A DNA stretch of 64,000 bases from an uncultured Eisenbergiella sp. (GCA_947598825.1 CANQFM010000001.1:84008-148007); one strand, 5' to 3'; positions 9,359 through 18,591 are shown, numbered from the stretch's first letter. Made by a program: numbers and translations. The notes: a model not told the origin generated them from the letters alone.

Positions 9359-10192
9359 TTATGCGTCCACATAGGCGCGGTAGGCCTCCTGCAGCTTTTC
9401 TGCCTGCTCCCGGACCATCTGCCGGCCGATATGGGCCGCCCCGCTTCTGGCCGCCTCCCCGACCCGCTCTAAAAAGGCTTGCTGTTCAGAGGTTTCCCAG
9501 TCCGCGTCGCATTGCTGAAAGGCTTCCTCCAGCTTCAGGGACGCAGCATACCACGTCGGCCTCTCCGCCAGGAAATTCACATATTCTTTTTCCCCCAGCG
9601 AAAAACGCATGGCCATCAGATATTGTCTGGCGCTGGCCGGATCATGTCCGAGTTTCCACGCCTGCTCAAAACAGGCCGCGGCCTCCGAAAACAAAAACAG
9701 CTTCGCCCGGGCCACGCCGCAGTTGTGGTAAACCTTTCCCAAAAAGGCGGGATCCATACCCGTCAGCCCTTCCGTCAGCTCTTCATATTCCCGCAGGGCC
9801 GCCACATATTTCCCGGCCTGTAAAAAATAATCCCCTCTCGCCTTGCTCCGCTCCACCTCGCTGGAATTTTCATTGATATTTAAGATCTTTTCCACCTGCT
9901 GGATATCTTTTCCGGAGCAATATCCCGTATAGGAAAACAGCGTGCGGACGAAATCCATGACCGGATGCGGCCCCTGAACGGCCTGCCCCAACTGCCGGGC
10001 CAGATCCGCCAGCGCGCACTGTTCCTCCACCCACCGGACCAGTTCCCTATTCAGGATGGAAGGCTCCAAAACCCAGGCGTTTTCCCGCACAAAATAACAC
10101 AATTCCTCCACGTTCCAGACATGGATCCTGGCGCGTTCAAAGTAATAGGGCACTTCCGCATTCTTCCCAAGGCACAGATAAACCCGTCCCAT
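9359..10192 (-). CDS. TPR-like protein of the DUF5717/DUF5716 operon
   Basis: A 277-residue protein without signal peptide or membrane segment. The middle (about 115-200) has the spacing and residues of tetratricopeptide repeats (ARGDYFLQAGKYVAALREYE, YHNCGVARAKLFLFSEAAAC). The N-terminal 100 residues form an uncharacterised helical domain beginning MGRVYLCLGKNAEVPYYFE. GGGAGG lies 4 bases before the ATG at 10192; the frame is open 24 bases further upstream. It follows DUF5716 by 20 bases and is the last gene of a three-gene operon, so it probably works with the two upstream proteins, perhaps as an adaptor. I do not recognise a characterised family. Confidence 0.75.
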   Translation of the reverse strand: MGRVYLCLGKNAEVPYYFERARIHVWNVEELCYFVRENAWVLEPSILNRELVRWVEEQCALADLARQLGQAVQGPHPVMDFVRTLFSYTGYCSGKDIQQVEKILNINENSSEVERSKARGDYFLQAGKYVAALREYEELTEGLTGMDPAFLGKVYHNCGVARAKLFLFSEAAACFEQAWKLGHDPASARQYLMAMRFSLGEKEYVNFLAERPTWYAASLKLEEAFQQCDADWETSEQQAFLERVGEAARSGAAHIGRQMVREQAEKLQEAYRAYVDA

Positions 10193-10212
10193 ATGACCTC
10201 CCGCCGTCCGTC

Positions 10213-11526
10213 TCAAAGACGGATAGACTCTTCCCAGAATTTATGGGTCGCAGGGAAAAACTCCCCGAACCCGAGATCTTCCATGCTGATATGTACCGTC
10301 GCAGCATCCTCCAGCTCCGCTTTCAGGCGGATCCTGGAGGTAAAGGCCGGCCTGTCCGGCAGCCCGTCCAGGGCCACCTGCACTTCCCGGATCTCCTTCC
10401 CGTCCAGCGGCGTGATCCGCAGCGTGAAAGCGCTGCTGTCCCCCAGCAAAAACTCGCATTCCTTTTTGGCGTCGTACCAGTTGACGCCCGCGTCGAACAG
10501 CGCCAGATAAGCGTCCGCGCCGCGCCGCGAAACATACATGCCCACATTGGAGCGCAGCATATCCTTCCCCAGAAAAGCGTATCCTTTTCCTGTCTCCTGG
10601 GGCGCCAGCCGCTGCCTGGCTGCGTAACAGGCCCCCTTGCTATAGAGGTTGTTGCCCAGAAAAACCCGCCGCCCGTCGCAGAGCAGCCGCAGGGATTCCT
10701 GATACCACTCCCCCTCAAAGCCTTCTCCGATCAGATAGACCGTTGAAACGGCCCTTTCCCCCAAAATCTGCTCCAGCGCGCGGCAGAAAGCCTGATCCAG
10801 ACAGGCGCAGCGCCGGCTGTCCTCGTCCTCCTCGCCGGTCCATACTACAGGCCGCACCTCTTCCCACTCCGTTTCTTCTACGAAAGAGGCGACCGGCTTC
10901 GTATTTTCATTCACATAAAACAGCAGCGTCTTTAAATGCGCCGTTTCCAGCTCGCACATCAATACGTCCCGGATCCGAAGCTCCTCCGGCTGACTGATAT
11001 TATAATAGAAAAAACTCTCCCCGCGCCCTATCACATACACCCGGTCCGCCGCGACCTGCAGCATGGCGGCAGCCGCCGTCAGCGCGTCGATCGCCGGGCG
11101 GCTCACATCCTCCACTGTAAAGACAAGGGCCTGCAGCCGGTCAAGGGGAAGAATGGGAGCCAACAGGCCGAGGGTCCTTTTCAAAAACAGGGATAAAAGC
11201 GCCACCGGATCGTACTGCTGTCCGGCCACTTCCACCTCTTCCCCCCGGGCCGCCGTCTGCAAAAGATCGCGCACCGGCACGGCTTCTCCCCGCTCTGCGG
11301 CCTTCTGCGCCTGATTCCCATACAGCCAGAGATCCCGGTCCGTGCGTTTTGCCAGCAAGGCCGGGATCCGGTATTCTTCCTCCCCCGCCACCTGGCTCAC
11401 AGTCTCCGGTTTTGCTTCTCCCGGCAGCCAATAGCTGATCTGCGCATAGGAACCGCTAAGATCGTATCCCGCCACTGCGCCTTCCCTGCGCCGTTTATCC
11501 GCCGGCTGTGTCCGCTCCAAAAACAT
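10213..11526 (-). CDS. DUF5716 family protein, Hsp70/actin-like ATPase signatures
   Basis: A 437-residue cytosolic protein assigned to DUF5716, found almost only in Lachnospiraceae beside DUF5717. Residues 20-32 (GYDLSGSYAQISY) have the shape of a phosphate-1 motif of the actin/Hsp70/sugar-kinase superfamily, with D22 at the key position. Residues 263-271 (VYLIGEGFE) resemble the adenosine motif, and 287-303 (RVFLGNNLYSKGACYAA) resembles the segment where Hsp70 proteins carry the A-x-G-A-A motif. The C-terminal third (from about 340) looks like a beta-rich domain. AAGGAAGGGG precedes the ATG. Nucleotide binding is predicted, not shown. Partner genes sit at gaps of 18 and 20 bases. Confidence 0.8.
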   Translation of the reverse strand: MFLERTQPADKRRREGAVAGYDLSGSYAQISYWLPGEAKPETVSQVAGEEEYRIPALLAKRTDRDLWLYGNQAQKAAERGEAVPVRDLLQTAARGEEVEVAGQQYDPVALLSLFLKRTLGLLAPILPLDRLQALVFTVEDVSRPAIDALTAAAAMLQVAADRVYVIGRGESFFYYNISQPEELRIRDVLMCELETAHLKTLLFYVNENTKPVASFVEETEWEEVRPVVWTGEEDEDSRRCACLDQAFCRALEQILGERAVSTVYLIGEGFEGEWYQESLRLLCDGRRVFLGNNLYSKGACYAARQRLAPQETGKGYAFLGKDMLRSNVGMYVSRRGADAYLALFDAGVNWYDAKKECEFLLGDSSAFTLRITPLDGKEIREVQVALDGLPDRPAFTSRIRLKAELEDAATVHISMEDLGFGEFFPATHKFWEESIRL

Positions 11527-11544
11527 CCCTGCGCCCCTTCCTTT

Positions 11545-14500
11545 TTACTCCTGTATCGTAAACAACCTGTCCACACAATAATCCGTATAGAGATATTGCC
11601 GCATCAGCTCCTGCCCCTGCCACAGACCACCGCCGTCCAAAGCGGCAGCGGACAGGGCATTGAGCATGGCATAGCGGCTGCCCTCCCTTTGCCCGCTCTC
11701 CTGGGCTTTCAAAAGACCGCTGTCCAAAATGTCCGACGGATCCTGTGCGCTGGAAATATAATACTGCAGCGTCTCTCCCGCAAACAAAAGAAACTGCGCG
11801 CAGAAGATCCCCTCGCAGACGTGCCCGAACGGGACGGTCTGATATTCCCTGTCCGTCTCGGCAGGCTGCAGGATCCGGTAGTTGAGCAAAAGCCGGTCCC
11901 CCGGATCCCCTATATAAGTCACAAAGGTCCGGTCCAGCAGAAGCTCCGCGTCCGGCACCAGGCCCGCGTAGGCTTTCAGCACCGGCAGGATCTTGCTTTC
12001 CTTTCGCATCTGCGTCCCGATCCTGCATATCGCTTTTTTTACCTCCGGTTCGACCGGGTCCGTGCGGTTGGCGAAATATTTCAGACAGGCGATCCTGCAC
12101 AGGTCCCCCACCGGTTCTCCTGCCCGGTCCAACCGGAGGATGCACTGAATCATATAGACGTGGATCAACTGCCCTGCGATCACATAACGGCGGGCACAGC
12201 AGCGCAGGAAGGCGATCTCCGTCTCGCTTCTGCCGCCTCCGGCCACGAACTGCCGCAAAAGATCCATCCGCTCCGTCACGTCCTGTCCGGTATAGAGCAT
12301 CTGTTCCATGATCCGCTGGCAAAGGGAGAAAGTATCGATCTCAAAGCCTTCCGCCGCCGCTTTTACCGCTTCCATCTCGGCCACGCTGCCTTCGTAATGA
12401 TCCGCCAGATGCCGGAGTATGTGTTCATCATACTTTCCCCGCAGCGCCGTCTGGAAACAAAGCTGCGTCAGCCGCTCCTCCTGCTCTAACGTCTGCTGCT
12501 GCAGCAGGGCGCTGCACAGCCGCATCAGGATCCTTTCCTCTATCATAGCAAGATCCAGCCCTTTCAGCCAGCGGTACGCCTTTTCATAAAGCCCAGCCTG
12601 CACCAGATACCCGACCGCTTCCGCCCTGTATGGCTCTCCGATATCCCCGTCCGCCATGGCGGACAAAAGGCCATAGGATCTTTCCTCCTGCCCCTGCTTT
12701 TGATCGTAGCGCAAAAGCCCCAGGTCTATTTCCTGCAAAAACGCCCTGCGAAGTCCTGTACTCTCCGCGATCCGGCGGCAGTGATCCACCGTTTTTTCCG
12801 TCACCGTCACGGCGCCGTCTCCGATGGCGCACAGGTGATAGGAAAGCGCGCCCTGGGCATAGGGCCCGACCCGTTCGAACAGGTCGTCCTGCTCCCGGTC
12901 AAACAGCGGCTTTCTGACTGCTTCCCCCTGGACGCAGAAGCGGTTTCTGTTCTCATCCTCTGCAAAGAGCATATCCATGCGGCTGCAGATCCTGACCAGG
13001 CTTTTTTGATCCCGCACCGGATAGGCCCGTTCCTCCTGCTGCCTGTAGGGCACCACCACAAGTTTTGTTTCTTCCCGTTTCAGAGAAACCTCTTCCACGC
13101 ACAGCAGGGAAGCCAGCGCGCAGGCATTTTCCGGCGTAAAGAGCGGCCCTTTTAAAAGGGACCGGTACAGATAGGCCAAATGCAGGCTGATCCTTCCCTT
13201 TTTGAGCTGATCGGTCACAAACTGTTCCATCTGGGGCCGATAAGTAATATATAATTCCGGATCCTCCTCCCGGTGCTTTTCCATGTAAGCGTACAGACAA
13301 GCCGCAAACTCGTGATCCAAATTGCTCTGATAGGCGAAATAGATCTGTACGCTCCTGGGGATCTCCACTTCCTCTTTCGGATCCAGGCTCATCATATAAT
13401 ACTCGTACAGGCGGGTGATCCGGAATTTTTCCTCTACGCCCCGCAAATACCAGGGATAGTATTCCTGTCCGCTCCTGCCGCCCTTGATCAAAAGCGTACA
13501 GATCGCCTGCAGCGTCTCGCTGTCCCTGGTCCTGTCCCAATACAGCGTCAGGATCCGGTACAGCGTCGGATCGAAATACTTTTCGCGGCCTGTCAGATAG
13601 AGGACATGCACCATCAGATCTTTTCCAAGGATCCCGTTTTTGGCGCCGTAGAGCAAAAGCCTTCCGGCAACGCTGTCCAACCCGGTCAAAAGCGTCGGGC
13701 AGGCGTTTAAAAGCTGCAGCGCTTCCAGATAAAGCACCGGGCTGATGCATCCCCCCGAAAACTGGGCTTCCAGAAAGCTCCATTTCCTGGCAGCGCTCCG
13801 TCCCAACTGGCGCGATAAAAACAGGATCAGCCACGCGATCCTCCAGTCCCTTGGATTCTCAGAAAAGATCTTTTCGATCTCCAGCGTCGTGCGGCGCACA
13901 TAGTCTTCCTGCGGATCATAGAGGGTGGTCAAATACAGATAATAACAGTAAACGGCAGGCGGGGCCTCGTCCAGCCAGTCCTGCAGGCGGCGCAGCACCC
14001 ATGACGCCTCCTCTGCCTTATCCTCCGTCAGCAGCAGTTGGGCATAGAACAGCCGGGGCGCGATGCTTTTCTCCGGGGAAAGCTCTATCATCCTGCGCAC
14101 ACAGGCATAGGCCTGATCCCGCCATTCCCCTGCTTCCAGCTTTTTCATCCTGAAATCCTGATACAGCTTTACCATCCGATACTGGCAGCCCTGCAGCTCC
14201 CGCCTGCGCCTGCCGGAAGCGGTATCCGAAGCTCCCCGCTTTACCGCGATCACCGGGATCTTTAAGCTTCCCCTGTGCCAGCGAAGGACCACTTCTCCCA
14301 GATTATTCCCGCCATGCATCTTCTCTTCATGGAAATACAGCGGCAGACGACACTGGCTGCCCAGAAAATCGTTTTCCGTCAGCAGGCTTTTCTCCACGGA
14401 TAAGAACTCGCCCCTCGCCTCCACCGCAAGGCGGACCGGCCCCCAGCCGATCTTCTGCAGGGACAATTCCTCGCTGCAGTTTTCCCGGATATCCGTAAGC

Positions 14501-15099
14501 CGGATCTCCTTTGGCAGCGCCGCAAAAGAAACAGGCTGCTTCTTCTGGGCGGCCACCAGGAATTCCTCCACGTTGTTCTCGTTTCCGTAACAGGCGGACA
14601 GCCCCCGGTAGAGCTGGATGAGCTGGCTGTCCTGTCTACAAAGGCGCAAAAAATGGGCAGAGTAAAAAAACTTCACCGCTTCCTGCCACCTGGCCCTGGC
14701 AAGATTGGTAAACTGGAATAAATTCTCTATCTCGCCCAGGGAACAGACGGCGGGTTTTTCTTTCACCTGCACCTTCCAGCACAATTCGTATTCCCCATAG
14801 TTGGACACAATAAAAAAGCGGCCGCTGCGCGTCTCGCCATCCTGCATCCGCCCCGCGTCGAAACGAAACGCGATACGCTCTGCATTCCCGCAGAACCAGG
14901 GCGTCAGGCACTCCATCCGCTCGTCCGCAGAACGCACGAACCCCTCCGGTATCCCGGCGCCGTTCCCTGCGATCTCAAAATCGCCCTCCGCCCGCCCGTC
15001 CGGCGGCACTGCAAGTTCGATCTGTCTGACCGAAAAGGTCAAAGAACCCTCTGCAGGGCGAAAATCCTGTGCGCTGATCCGCTCTCTCATCTCCCGCAT
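11545..15099 (-). CDS. DUF5717 family giant protein (beta-rich N-terminus, helical repeat body)
   Basis: A 1184-residue protein recognised as DUF5717, first gene of the operon. The first 300 residues are rich in beta-strand and look like two or more Ig-type sandwich domains. From about residue 320 on it is helical, with repeated acidic/aromatic helix pairs like a TPR or other alpha-solenoid. No signal peptide or membrane segment. The start is taken at the ATG at 15099, 9 bases after GGGAGG; a TTG directly upstream is also open. Together with DUF5716 and the TPR protein it suggests a large cytosolic scaffold coupled to a nucleotide-driven partner. Function is not known. Confidence 0.8.
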   Translation of the reverse strand: MREMRERISAQDFRPAEGSLTFSVRQIELAVPPDGRAEGDFEIAGNGAGIPEGFVRSADERMECLTPWFCGNAERIAFRFDAGRMQDGETRSGRFFIVSNYGEYELCWKVQVKEKPAVCSLGEIENLFQFTNLARARWQEAVKFFYSAHFLRLCRQDSQLIQLYRGLSACYGNENNVEEFLVAAQKKQPVSFAALPKEIRLTDIRENCSEELSLQKIGWGPVRLAVEARGEFLSVEKSLLTENDFLGSQCRLPLYFHEEKMHGGNNLGEVVLRWHRGSLKIPVIAVKRGASDTASGRRRRELQGCQYRMVKLYQDFRMKKLEAGEWRDQAYACVRRMIELSPEKSIAPRLFYAQLLLTEDKAEEASWVLRRLQDWLDEAPPAVYCYYLYLTTLYDPQEDYVRRTTLEIEKIFSENPRDWRIAWLILFLSRQLGRSAARKWSFLEAQFSGGCISPVLYLEALQLLNACPTLLTGLDSVAGRLLLYGAKNGILGKDLMVHVLYLTGREKYFDPTLYRILTLYWDRTRDSETLQAICTLLIKGGRSGQEYYPWYLRGVEEKFRITRLYEYYMMSLDPKEEVEIPRSVQIYFAYQSNLDHEFAACLYAYMEKHREEDPELYITYRPQMEQFVTDQLKKGRISLHLAYLYRSLLKGPLFTPENACALASLLCVEEVSLKREETKLVVVPYRQQEERAYPVRDQKSLVRICSRMDMLFAEDENRNRFCVQGEAVRKPLFDREQDDLFERVGPYAQGALSYHLCAIGDGAVTVTEKTVDHCRRIAESTGLRRAFLQEIDLGLLRYDQKQGQEERSYGLLSAMADGDIGEPYRAEAVGYLVQAGLYEKAYRWLKGLDLAMIEERILMRLCSALLQQQTLEQEERLTQLCFQTALRGKYDEHILRHLADHYEGSVAEMEAVKAAAEGFEIDTFSLCQRIMEQMLYTGQDVTERMDLLRQFVAGGGRSETEIAFLRCCARRYVIAGQLIHVYMIQCILRLDRAGEPVGDLCRIACLKYFANRTDPVEPEVKKAICRIGTQMRKESKILPVLKAYAGLVPDAELLLDRTFVTYIGDPGDRLLLNYRILQPAETDREYQTVPFGHVCEGIFCAQFLLFAGETLQYYISSAQDPSDILDSGLLKAQESGQREGSRYAMLNALSAAALDGGGLWQGQELMRQYLYTDYCVDRLFTIQE

Positions 15100-15128
15100 C
15101 AAAAACCGCCTCCCAAAACTCTCCTTTC

Positions 15129-15157
15129 ATTTTACTCTATTTTTTTTGCCGATGCAA
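15129..15157 (-). promoter_or_regulatory. SigA-type promoter of the DUF5717 operon
   Basis: TTGCAT (15152-15157), 17-base spacer, TAAAAT (15129-15134) on the minus strand, giving a short leader of roughly 20-25 bases before the start codon. Confidence 0.7.
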
Positions 15158-15213
15158 CCTTTGCTTCCACGAATGCCGCCGGTAAAACCGACCGAAAAAA
15201 ACGGAAGCTTTCC

Positions 15214-15242
15214 TTGACATATCCCATTTTCTGTTGTATTGT
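15214..15242 (+). promoter_or_regulatory. SigA-type promoter of the GntR-ABC operon
   Basis: A consensus -35 TTGACA (15214-15219), 17-base spacer and TATTGT (15237-15242). The -10 overlaps a tandem repeat that could be the operator of the adjacent GntR regulator. Confidence 0.7.
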
Positions 15243-15248
15243 TGTATT
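15233..15248 (+). repeat. Tandem 8-base repeat over the -10 region
   Basis: GTTGTATT occurs twice head-to-tail (15233-15240 and 15241-15248), covering the -10 and the expected transcription start of the regulator gene. A candidate autoregulatory binding site. Confidence 0.6.
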
Positions 15249-15286
15249 AAATAAATGGTACACATGACAAGAAAAGGAGGTAACCC

Positions 15287-15658
15287 ATGGCATGGACGCT
15301 TGACTCAGACCGCCCCATCTATGCGCAGATCGTGGAACGTCTGAAACTGCAGATCGTTTCGGGAAACTACCCGCCCGGCGCCCGGCTGCCCAGCGTGCGG
15401 GAGCTGGCGGCGCAGGCCAGCGTCAACCCCAACACGATGCAGAAGGCCTTTACGGAACTGGAACGCACAGGCCTGATCGTCACCCTGCGCACCAGCGGGC
15501 GCATCGTCACGCAGGACGGCGAACGGATCGCCGTAGCCAGACGCGAACTGGCGCAGGAGCAGGTACGGCTCTTTTGGGAGCAGATGACGCAGTTGGGCTA
15601 TGACAGGGAGCAGATCCTCTCCCTGCTGCTTGAAACAGGAGGAAACACTCATGAATGA
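15287..15658 (+). CDS. GntR-family regulator, YtrA subfamily
   Basis: A 123-residue regulator. The winged helix-turn-helix spans residues 10-75 (PIYAQIVERLKLQIVSGNYP, LPSVRELAAQASVNPNTMQK, then LIVTLRTSGRIV). The short helical C-terminus of about 45 residues is typical of the YtrA group, which lacks a ligand-binding domain and represses neighbouring ABC transporter genes. AAAAGGAGG precedes the ATG. The stop overlaps the start of the ATPase gene, so the three genes are translationally linked and the regulator probably controls its own operon. Inducers of relatives include cell-wall antibiotics. Confidence 0.9.
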   Translation: MAWTLDSDRPIYAQIVERLKLQIVSGNYPPGARLPSVRELAAQASVNPNTMQKAFTELERTGLIVTLRTSGRIVTQDGERIAVARRELAQEQVRLFWEQMTQLGYDREQILSLLLETGGNTHE

Positions 15659-16364
15659 AACGCGCACGGACAGCCTCGTATCCATCCGGGGGCTGACCAA
15701 ACGATACGGGAAGATAACCGCCCTCGACAACGTTAATCTGGAGCTGCCGCCGGGCCGCATCATCGGCCTCTTAGGCCCCAACGGCAGCGGCAAGACGACC
15801 CTCATCAAGCTGATGAACGGCCTTCTTGTTCCCGGCAGGGGGACGATCCTCATCGACGGCAATATACCGGGGATCGCCACCAAAAGCTGTGTCTCCTATC
15901 TTCCGGAGCGATTCTATGCCTCAGATTCCATGCGGGTGGAGGATCTGTTTTCCTATTTTGAAGATTTTTATGCCGACTTTGACAAAAGCAAGGCTCTCGG
16001 TCTGCTGGAAAAACTGCAGATTTCCCTCAAAAGCCCTTTAAAGTCCCTATCCAAGGGTACCCGGGAAAAGGCGGCCCTCGTGTTGGTCATGAGCCGCCGG
16101 GCCAAGCTGTATATCCTTGACGAACCCATCGCCGGCGTAGACCCCGCCGCCAGGGACGTGATCCTTCGAACCATTATCCAGGAGTACGACGAGAGTTCCA
16201 CGATCCTGCTCTCCACCCATCTGATCTCCGATATTGAAACCATTCTGGATGACGTGATCTTCATCCGGGACGGAAAGACCCTGCTATCTTCCAGCGTGGA
16301 AGACATCCGCTCTGCCCAGGGCAGATCCGTGGACGCATATTTTCGGGAGGTGTTCGCATGCTAG
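15651..16364 (+). CDS. ABC transporter ATP-binding protein
   Basis: A 237-residue ABC ATPase. Walker A is GPNGSGKTT (about 42-50), the signature is LSKGTREKAAL, Walker B is KLYILDEPIAGVDP, and the switch His is in LLSTHLISDIE. The signature is LSKGT rather than LSGGQ, as often seen in YtrB-type ATPases. The start at 15651 follows AGGAGG and overlaps the GntR stop; an upstream open stretch lies inside the regulator gene and was rejected. The stop overlaps the permease start by 7 bases. Confidence 0.93.
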   Translation: MNETRTDSLVSIRGLTKRYGKITALDNVNLELPPGRIIGLLGPNGSGKTTLIKLMNGLLVPGRGTILIDGNIPGIATKSCVSYLPERFYASDSMRVEDLFSYFEDFYADFDKSKALGLLEKLQISLKSPLKSLSKGTREKAALVLVMSRRAKLYILDEPIAGVDPAARDVILRTIIQEYDESSTILLSTHLISDIETILDDVIFIRDGKTLLSSSVEDIRSAQGRSVDAYFREVFAC

Positions 16365-17188
16365 CCAAACTCATCAAACACGAATGGAAGGAAACCTGGA
16401 GGATCCCTGCGCTCATTTTCGGGGCCATCCTTCTTCTGACAACAGCCTACATGATCTATTTTTCCCTGTGTCCGCCCCTTACGGACCGTGGAGCGCTCCA
16501 TGTCGGCAACCTTTTTTTGTTCATCGCCTTCTGCTTTGCCATCAGCGCGGGCGACCTGCTGTGCATCCTGTACTTCGGCATCCGTTTTTACAAAAACCTT
16601 TCCACGGACGAAGGGTATCTGATGCACACGTTGCCCGTGTCCCCCGACCGGCTCCTGCTGTCCAAAACTGCGGTCGCCACGGTCTGGACTTACGTCTATA
16701 GCCTGCTCTTATACGCCATTATCCTGCCGGTCACCTTTTTTTCCGTGCCCAGGATCCAGCAGACGGATCTTTCCTTTCTGGAAGAGTTTGGCGAAATGAT
16801 GGCGGCCATCCTGGGCGGCAGCCCCTTAAGCGCCCTGGCCTTCCTTTTACCCTATACCCTGGCCGGCAGCATTTATTCGATCGTCCAACTCTACGCGGCC
16901 GCCAGTCTGGGACAGTTTTTCGGGAGACATAAGGTTTTCGGTTCCATCGTCTGTTACCTGGGGCTGCACACCCTGTTTGGTTGTGTCACTTCCCTTTTTA
17001 TGCTCCCGTCCATGACGAAGCTGATCCTTGACACCAGCCAGCTCTCCTCCCTGTCCTCTTTCACCGTGTATTTTACAGGGATGTTTCGGCAGGTGCTGTT
17101 CGCTCAGTTTCTGTCCAACTTGGCGGTCATCGCCGCCTGCCTGTTTCTGTGCCATTATATTTTGAAAAAGAATCTGAATCTGGACTGA
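16358..17188 (+). CDS. ABC transporter permease (ABC-2 type)
   Basis: A 276-residue membrane protein with about six hydrophobic segments (near 18-40, 48-70, 108-130, 160-185, 195-220 and 250-270). No family motif stands out, but position and overlap with the ATPase identify it as the membrane subunit. The basic N-terminus MLAKLIKHEWKETWR resembles ABC-2 permeases of GntR-ATPase-permease operons. Substrate unknown; export of an antimicrobial or self-protection is a reasonable guess from relatives. Confidence 0.85.
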   Translation: MLAKLIKHEWKETWRIPALIFGAILLLTTAYMIYFSLCPPLTDRGALHVGNLFLFIAFCFAISAGDLLCILYFGIRFYKNLSTDEGYLMHTLPVSPDRLLLSKTAVATVWTYVYSLLLYAIILPVTFFSVPRIQQTDLSFLEEFGEMMAAILGGSPLSALAFLLPYTLAGSIYSIVQLYAAASLGQFFGRHKVFGSIVCYLGLHTLFGCVTSLFMLPSMTKLILDTSQLSSLSSFTVYFTGMFRQVLFAQFLSNLAVIAACLFLCHYILKKNLNLD

Positions 17189-17247
17189 CCAGGCGCCTTA
17201 TCAGGCACCCTTTCCCCGTTTTCGCATACGATTAAACTAAGGGAAAA

Positions 17248-17298
17248 GGCCGCAGGCAAAACCGTGTAACCCACGGTTTCCCTGCGGCCCTTATTTTA
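17248..17298 (+). terminator. Strong hairpin after the ABC operon
   Basis: GGCCGCAGG (17248-17256) pairs with CCTGCGGCC (17281-17289), extended inside by AACCGTG and CACGGTT, followed by TTATTTTA. The next gene's ribosome binding site begins right after it. Confidence 0.8.
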
Positions 17299-17311
17299 TG
17301 CGAGGAACTTT

Positions 17312-18577
17312 ATGACCGATCTGATCCATGCCGCACAGACAGACTCCCCGTATTCCGGGACGCTGCAAATCAACGTCACCTCTTCCGTAGGCTTCGTGCC
17401 GGTCACAGGCGCCCGGGTTACCATTTCATCCAGCGATACCCCCGGGACGGCCATCGAAGAACTCACCACCGACGAATCGGGACAGACGGATACCGTCACC
17501 CTGCCGGCCCCCAATCCGGAATATTCCCAGGAACCGGACCAGCCCCGTCCCTACACGGATTACAACATCCTGGTCAGCGCCCCGGGCTATGAGACGGTAT
17601 CGGTGGTTGGCTCGGAAATCCTTCCTAACGAGGAAAGCATCCAGTCCGTTTCCATGAATCCCACTGAAATCGCCGAAGACGTCTCCCGGGAAGTGATCAA
17701 TATCCCGGATCACACGCTGTATGGCGACTATCCCGCCAAGATCCCGGAAGAGGAGATCAAAACAGACCCGGAATCCGGCGAGATCATTTTAAGCCGCGTC
17801 GTGATCCCGGAATATATCATCGTTCACGACGGCAACCCGGACGACTCCAGCGCGCCCAATTATTATGTCCGATACCGGGATTACATCAAAAACGTGGCTT
17901 CCTCGGAGATCTATGCCACCTGGCCGGAAAGCACCATCTACGCCAATATTCTGGTCATCCAGTCCTTTACCTTAAACCGGGTCTATACGGAATGGTACCG
18001 CAGCAAGGGCTATCCCTTCACCATCACCTCTTCCACCGCCTACGACCAGAAATTCATCTACGGCCGCAATACCTACAGCAACATCGACCGGCTGGTGGAT
18101 TCGGTATTTGCCAACTACCTTTCCCGCCCCGGCGTGCGCCAGCCCATCTTCACCTCCTACTGCGACGGGCAGCGGGTGACATGCCAGGGGCTCTCCCAAT
18201 GGGGTTCCAAATATCTGGGGGATCAGGGCTATTCGGCCATCGAGATCATACGCTACTATTACGGCAGCGATATGTTCATCAATACCGCTTCCGCCATCAG
18301 CGGCGTTCCTTCCTCCTGGCCGGGCTATAACTTAAGCGTCGGCTCCTCGGGAGACAAGGTGCGTCAAATCCAGGAACAGTTAAACCGCATCGCCCGCAAT
18401 TATCCGGCTATCCCCACCGTCAGCGCGGACGGCATTTTCGGCAGCCGGACGGCGGAGACCGTGCGCGCTTTCCAGCAGATCTTCAACCTGCCGGCAACCG
18501 GCATTGTCGATTATCCCACCTGGTATAAAATTTCCAACGTCTATGTAGCCGTGTCCAGGATCTCAGAGCCCGGATGA
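17312..18577 (+). CDS. SpoIID-like and peptidoglycan-binding domain protein
   Basis: A 421-residue protein. Residues 14-120 look like an Ig/carboxypeptidase-regulatory type beta-sandwich (GTLQINVTSSVGFVPVTGAR). Residues 185-320 include a segment similar to the SpoIID/LytB family (YCDGQRVTCQGLSQWGSKYL followed by AIEIIRYYYG). Residues 345-405 are a PG_binding_1 domain (SSGDKVRQIQEQLNRIA, DGIFGSRTAETVRAFQ). No signal peptide is visible from the ATG at 17312, which follows GAGGAA by 5-7 bases. SpoIID proteins cleave glycan strands lacking stem peptides, so a cell-wall or spore-cortex role is likely. Lack of a leader suggests release into spores or by another route. The strong hairpin upstream separates it from the ABC operon. 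Confidence 0.75.
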   Translation: MTDLIHAAQTDSPYSGTLQINVTSSVGFVPVTGARVTISSSDTPGTAIEELTTDESGQTDTVTLPAPNPEYSQEPDQPRPYTDYNILVSAPGYETVSVVGSEILPNEESIQSVSMNPTEIAEDVSREVINIPDHTLYGDYPAKIPEEEIKTDPESGEIILSRVVIPEYIIVHDGNPDDSSAPNYYVRYRDYIKNVASSEIYATWPESTIYANILVIQSFTLNRVYTEWYRSKGYPFTITSSTAYDQKFIYGRNTYSNIDRLVDSVFANYLSRPGVRQPIFTSYCDGQRVTCQGLSQWGSKYLGDQGYSAIEIIRYYYGSDMFINTASAISGVPSSWPGYNLSVGSSGDKVRQIQEQLNRIARNYPAIPTVSADGIFGSRTAETVRAFQQIFNLPATGIVDYPTWYKISNVYVAVSRISEPG

Positions 18578-18591
18578 AAGGGCCTTAACGC

